Made by a program: the position numbers and the translations under genes. Positions 61,202 through 64,000 of a stretch of 64,000 bases of DNA are shown one piece after another; the first letter of the stretch is position 1; every line of letters begins with the position of its first letter. Source of the stretch: Bacillota bacterium (lineage in GTDB: Bacteria; Bacillota; Clostridia; Oscillospirales; Acutalibacteraceae). The notes under the pieces were generated by a model. That model searched no databases and was not told the DNA's origin. It saw only the letters and a list, made by a program, of their open reading frames with translations. Location: assembly GCA_023417635.1 (NCBI GenBank), contig JAEZFF010000009.1:1-64000 (forward strand). Direction: 5' to 3'.

Positions 61202-61567
61202 TTACTCTTCACTCAGCTTTTGTACAGTACCAAGGATTTCCCCAGCACTTTCTTCTATTTCCCGCACCTGGCTGCAGCGGGCGTTATACTCCCGGATGCG
61301 GCTGGCCGCTTCGCTTATTTTTTCCATGCCGCCGCGCAGTTCCTGAAAACGTGCGGCAAAACCAAGCCGGTCTTCCGTTTCTGTAAGCTGTGCCTCGGCC
61401 CTTTTAATGGCATCGCGCACGCCTTGGCGGGTAATGCCCTCATTTTCGGCAATTTCCGAAAGAGAAAGGTCATCGTTGTAATAATACTCAATCACTTCCC
61501 GCTGCTTGTCTGTCAACAGGTTCCCATAAAAGTCCAGCAAGAAAGAGATACGCATATCTTTTGCCAT
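61202..61567 (-). CDS. ylxM: YlxM/p13-like helix-turn-helix protein (UPF0122)
   Basis: A 121-residue DNA-binding-like protein resembling a sigma region 4 helix-turn-helix: LLTDKQREVIEYYYNDDLSLSEIAENEG, then ITRQGVRDAIKRAE. YlxM sits upstream of ffh in many Firmicutes and is thought to affect the SRP pathway. I chose ATG 61567 (MAKDMRISFLLDFYG) behind GGCGGTG; 18 codons upstream in frame have no support, and the strong promoter lies at 61613-61641. Confidence 0.93.
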   Translation of the reverse strand: MAKDMRISFLLDFYGNLLTDKQREVIEYYYNDDLSLSEIAENEGITRQGVRDAIKRAEAQLTETEDRLGFAARFQELRGGMEKISEAASRIREYNARCSQVREIEESAGEILGTVQKLSEE

Positions 61568-61612
61568 AAAAAAGCACCGCCTTATGTAAAGCATTTGCTC
61601 TTTACACGTTTG

Positions 61613-61641
61613 ATTATACAAGAAGTTTTTGTGGGTGTCAA
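61613..61641 (-). promoter_or_regulatory. Consensus sigma-A promoter for ylxM-ffh-rpsP-khpA
   Basis: TTGACA (61641-61636), 17-nt spacer, TATAAT (61618-61613): a full match to consensus on the minus strand, fitting strong constitutive expression of SRP and ribosomal genes. Confidence 0.92.
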
Positions 61642-61654
61642 GGCCTTTTTCTTG

Positions 61655-62335
61655 TCACCCAACCGAAAGATGCGTTTTTGTGGAAACTTTCAGTTTCCCG
61701 TCCTCCATGTGAAAGCTGCCCAGCGTAACCGATGCGGAAGCTGAGAGCACGGAAGCGTTTACCGCAGGCGCTTCACAGGAAACAGTATTTCCGGTTACCT
61801 GAAACCCATTTGGCAAATGGCTTTTCGCTTCGCCAAGGAGCCACTCCGGCGAAACTGGAATGCTCCCAACATGGGCACTGTCCACCTGAAAAAGGAGACG
61901 TCCGTTTTTACTGTCGAACGAAGGCGTCACGCCAAACGAAACTCCAAAATCTTTACCATGATATGTAACTGGGAAATACATCACCGCATGGCTTCCGGAG
62001 GCTTCCGCCACTGCCACGCCACGCAGGCGCAGCCCCTTTCTTTCTGTTCCGGCATTGTGCTTTTGGTACAGAGACGCAAGGTACCCGTTTACTTCATCTG
62101 CGCCGAAACTGCATTCCTGCTGCGCCAGCGCACCTTTGACAAAATCCTTTGGGAGAGCGTCGGAAGGGGCTGTCTTTTCCAGTCCGCGCCCGGCATATGG
62201 GTCATGGAACGCCAGTGCAGACAGAATTCCGGCTGCGGCAAGCAGCACCGCGAGGACGATGAGAACCACTGTTAGTGCATGGCTGTGCTTTTTTCCAGGC
62301 ACTTTATAAGTATGGACAACAGACGCTGAATACAT
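61655..62335 (-). CDS. YpmS-like membrane-anchored protein
   Basis: A 226-residue protein: a short cytoplasmic N-terminus, one membrane helix (about residues 19-43, ALTVVLIVLAVLLAAAGILS) and an extracytoplasmic beta-rich domain. FGADEVNGYLASLYQK, FQVDSAHVGSIPVSPEWLL and GFQVTGNTVSC resemble the DUF2140/YpmS pattern. The function is unknown, perhaps at the membrane-wall interface. GGAGG lies 6 nt before the ATG; it begins 41 nt after mutS2. No clear terminator follows before the ylxM promoter. Confidence 0.75.
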   Translation of the reverse strand: MYSASVVHTYKVPGKKHSHALTVVLIVLAVLLAAAGILSALAFHDPYAGRGLEKTAPSDALPKDFVKGALAQQECSFGADEVNGYLASLYQKHNAGTERKGLRLRGVAVAEASGSHAVMYFPVTYHGKDFGVSFGVTPSFDSKNGRLLFQVDSAHVGSIPVSPEWLLGEAKSHLPNGFQVTGNTVSCEAPAVNASVLSASASVTLGSFHMEDGKLKVSTKTHLSVG

Positions 62336-62376
62336 GGAATTCCTCCTTTTTCACGAAAGAAATGTGGGGCGTAAAA

Positions 62377-64000
62377 TTATTTCAATTCCGCAATGGTAAC
62401 ACCGGAGTCGCCTTCGCCAAACGTGCCGAGCCGGTAGCTTTTGATTGCCGGGTGGTTCTTCAGGTGCTTCTGAACTGCACTGCGCAGCACACCAGTGCCT
62501 TTGCCATGAATGATGGTGAGTTGGCCTACGCCGGTAAGCGTTGCTGAATCGATAAACCGGTCGACATCCATTAGTGCTTCGTCCGCTGTTTCCCCGCGTA
62601 CGTCCACTTCGGCAGAAGCTCCTTTTGAACGGTCAATCTCTTTTGTGACGGTGCGGAAATTCCGGTGTTCCTTCTTCGCTTTTTCAAGCCGCAGGTTGGA
62701 AAGCAGAACGCGCGTCTGCAGAATACCCGCCTGCACCAGAACTTCCGGTGGGTTGCCCTCCGGCAAATGCAGCACGGTTGCCTTCTTGTCGATGTCGTAA
62801 ATGAGAACGGAATCGCCCACTTTCAGCGGACGCGGCAAACGGTAGCCCGTTTCTTCTTTCTGGTTTACAGGGTCGGCAGTGCTTTCCAATTTGCGCAGAC
62901 CGGCGTTCAGGTGTGCTTTCTGTTCCGCCGAAATTGCCTTGTTCTTTTGCTTTTTAATTTCATCCAGCTCGTTCAGGAGTTCATCTATCTGGGCACGGGT
63001 ACGGTCGACAAGCTGAGCGGCCTTATCGCGGGCCTGCTGCATAGCACGGTCGGTTTCGGCCTGCACACGGCTGCTTGCTTCTTCTGCTTCACGACAGGCT
63101 TTTTCAGAAGCTGCGCGCGCCTTGGCAGCGGCCTCCCGCTCATCGTCGAGTTTTCTGCGGCTTTCCTCCAAGCTGCTCACCACATCTTCAAAGCGCCTGC
63201 TTTCACCGGAAACCAGCGATTTTGCGTGCTCCACAACTTTTTCATCCATACCAAGGCGCTGTGAAATGGCAAACGCATTGGAACGGCCCGGCATACCAAT
63301 CAGCAGCCGATAAGTTGGACGAAGCGTCGCCACATCGAATTCGCAGCAGGCATTCTCAACGCCTTCAGTCTGCAGGGCATAAGCCTTCAGCTCCGCATAA
63401 TGCGTTGTTGCAGCAATCTTTGCGCCTTTGCGCCGCAGTGCCTCCAAAATGGATTCCGCAAGCGCGGCGCCTTCAACCGGGTCGGTCCCTGCGCCAAGCT
63501 CATCGAGAAGGATCAGGCTGTTTTCATCGGCACACTCCATAATTTCTATTATATTCTTCATATGTGCAGAAAAAGTCGAAAGGGACTGCTCAATGCTTTG
63601 CTCATCGCCAATGTCGGCAAGCACCTGATGAAAGACGGAAAGTTCACTGCCCTCTGCCGCCGGAATCATCATGCCGCACATGGCCATAAGAGTCAGCAGA
63701 CCGACAGTCTTTAGGGAAACGGTCTTGCCGCCGGTATTCGGCCCTGTTACAACAAGCGTGTCAAAACGGGTGCCAAGTTCGATGTCTGTAGGGACAACTT
63801 TTTCTTTGTCAATCAGCGGATGGCGTGCCTTGTGCAGAACGATTTTTCCTTTTTCATTCAGTTTTGGGCGTGTTGCCTTCATACGATAGGCAAGCGACGC
63901 CTTGGCAAAAATCACATTAAGTTCAATAGCAATGGCGTACCCACGCACAATCGTGTCGGCAAAGCTGCCGGCTTCAGCGGAAAGCTCGGAAAGGATGCGC
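62377..64000 (-). CDS. mutS2: Endonuclease MutS2, 5' end outside the window
   Basis: The C-terminal 540 codons are present; the frame stays open to the right edge (RILSELSAEAGSFADTIVRG). The ABC-type ATPase has GPNTGGKTVSLKTVGLL, the signature STFSAHMKNI and LILLDELGAGTDPVEG, followed by a coiled-coil region and a C-terminal Smr domain with VDVRGETADEALMDVDRFI and IIHGKGTGVL. MutS2 resolves branched DNA and, in Bacillus, rescues collided ribosomes; either role is inferred from the family. Confidence 0.95.
   Translation of the reverse strand, partial: RILSELSAEAGSFADTIVRGYAIAIELNVIFAKASLAYRMKATRPKLNEKGKIVLHKARHPLIDKEKVVPTDIELGTRFDTLVVTGPNTGGKTVSLKTVGLLTLMAMCGMMIPAAEGSELSVFHQVLADIGDEQSIEQSLSTFSAHMKNIIEIMECADENSLILLDELGAGTDPVEGAALAESILEALRRKGAKIAATTHYAELKAYALQTEGVENACCEFDVATLRPTYRLLIGMPGRSNAFAISQRLGMDEKVVEHAKSLVSGESRRFEDVVSSLEESRRKLDDEREAAAKARAASEKACREAEEASSRVQAETDRAMQQARDKAAQLVDRTRAQIDELLNELDEIKKQKNKAISAEQKAHLNAGLRKLESTADPVNQKEETGYRLPRPLKVGDSVLIYDIDKKATVLHLPEGNPPEVLVQAGILQTRVLLSNLRLEKAKKEHRNFRTVTKEIDRSKGASAEVDVRGETADEALMDVDRFIDSATLTGVGQLTIIHGKGTGVLRSAVQKHLKNHPAIKSYRLGTFGEGDSGVTIAELK

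Noticed and set aside
1..64000. CRISPR arrays, insertion sequences, prophage genes, tRNA or rRNA
   Set aside because: No regularly spaced repeats, transposase, integrase or structural RNA signatures were found while reading the window; gene content and strand bias are uniform core genome.

Overview
The window reads as chromosomal core DNA of a low-to-mid GC, endospore-forming clostridium, most likely of the Oscillospiraceae/Ruminococcaceae type. The evidence is: spore genes (dpaA/dpaB dipicolinate synthase, bofA with its yaaL-type neighbour), Firmicutes-type regulation (two CIRCE/HrcA sites, strong TTGACA/TATAAT promoters, GGAGG ribosome sites, frequent TTG and GTG starts) and Firmicutes gene families (gdpP, RNase J, ylxM-ffh, mutS2, a division and cell-wall cluster with DivIB). 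I see no transposase, integrase, phage gene, CRISPR array, rRNA or tRNA. Almost all genes lie on the minus strand. The plus-strand exceptions are a DMT transporter, murC-GNAT-DinB, hsp20 and rnhA.

Layout from left to right (minus-strand operons are transcribed right to left). 1-8.7 kb: a housekeeping run read as two M16 peptidase-family genes, lgt, folD, dxs, tlyA, nadK, argR, recN (recN is cut by the left edge). 8.9-9.8 kb: a DMT exporter. 9.9-11.8 kb: metY with a DUF2007 zinc-ribbon gene. 11.8-13.3 kb: dpaA-dpaB. 13.3-16.0 kb: divergent murC-GNAT-DinB. 16.0-16.7 kb: hsp20 with a perfect CIRCE. 16.7-19.9 kb: bofA, yaaL-like gene, rnr, secG. 20.0-24.3 kb: a divergent type IIA topoisomerase pair (parE-parC). 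24.4-34.2 kb: RNase J, gdpP, rplI, dnaB, tilS, hpt, ftsH. 34.5-35.8 kb: rnhA and a NYN/LOTUS-type protein. 35.8-37.8 kb: a membrane nucleotide-sugar dehydratase. 37.9-41.1 kb: an orphan NitT/TauT-type ABC importer with its own Crp/Fnr regulator. 41.3-47.1 kb: bactofilin, htpG (with CIRCE), CDF exporter, a lone fumarase beta subunit, a CorA-type channel. 47.2-59.1 kb: the division/cell-wall cluster mraZ, rsmH, ftsL, PBP, a miniature degenerate Mur-ligase-like gene, mraY, ftsW/spoVE, murG, murA, divIB, ftsZ. 59.3-61.6 kb: ylxM, ffh, rpsP, khpA. 61.7-64 kb: mutS2 (cut by the right edge) and a YpmS-like membrane protein.

The most unusual points are: (1) a 164-codon Mur-ligase-like protein between the PBP and mraY, where murE/murF normally sit, with the P-loop destroyed and the N- and C-terminal ligase domains missing; (2) dpaA, whose perfect Shine-Dalgarno sequence points to an ACG codon rather than any NTG; (3) HrcA-type CIRCE control reaching htpG as well as hsp20; (4) a CorA protein with GMH in place of the GMN signature, preceded by a possible leader ORF; (5) a Crp/Fnr gene with a perfect palindrome directly after its promoter; (6) MraZ-type repeats directly after the mraZ promoter; (7) a likely leaderless transcript for the DUF2007 gene. 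All functional names come from reading motifs and gene context; no database search was run.
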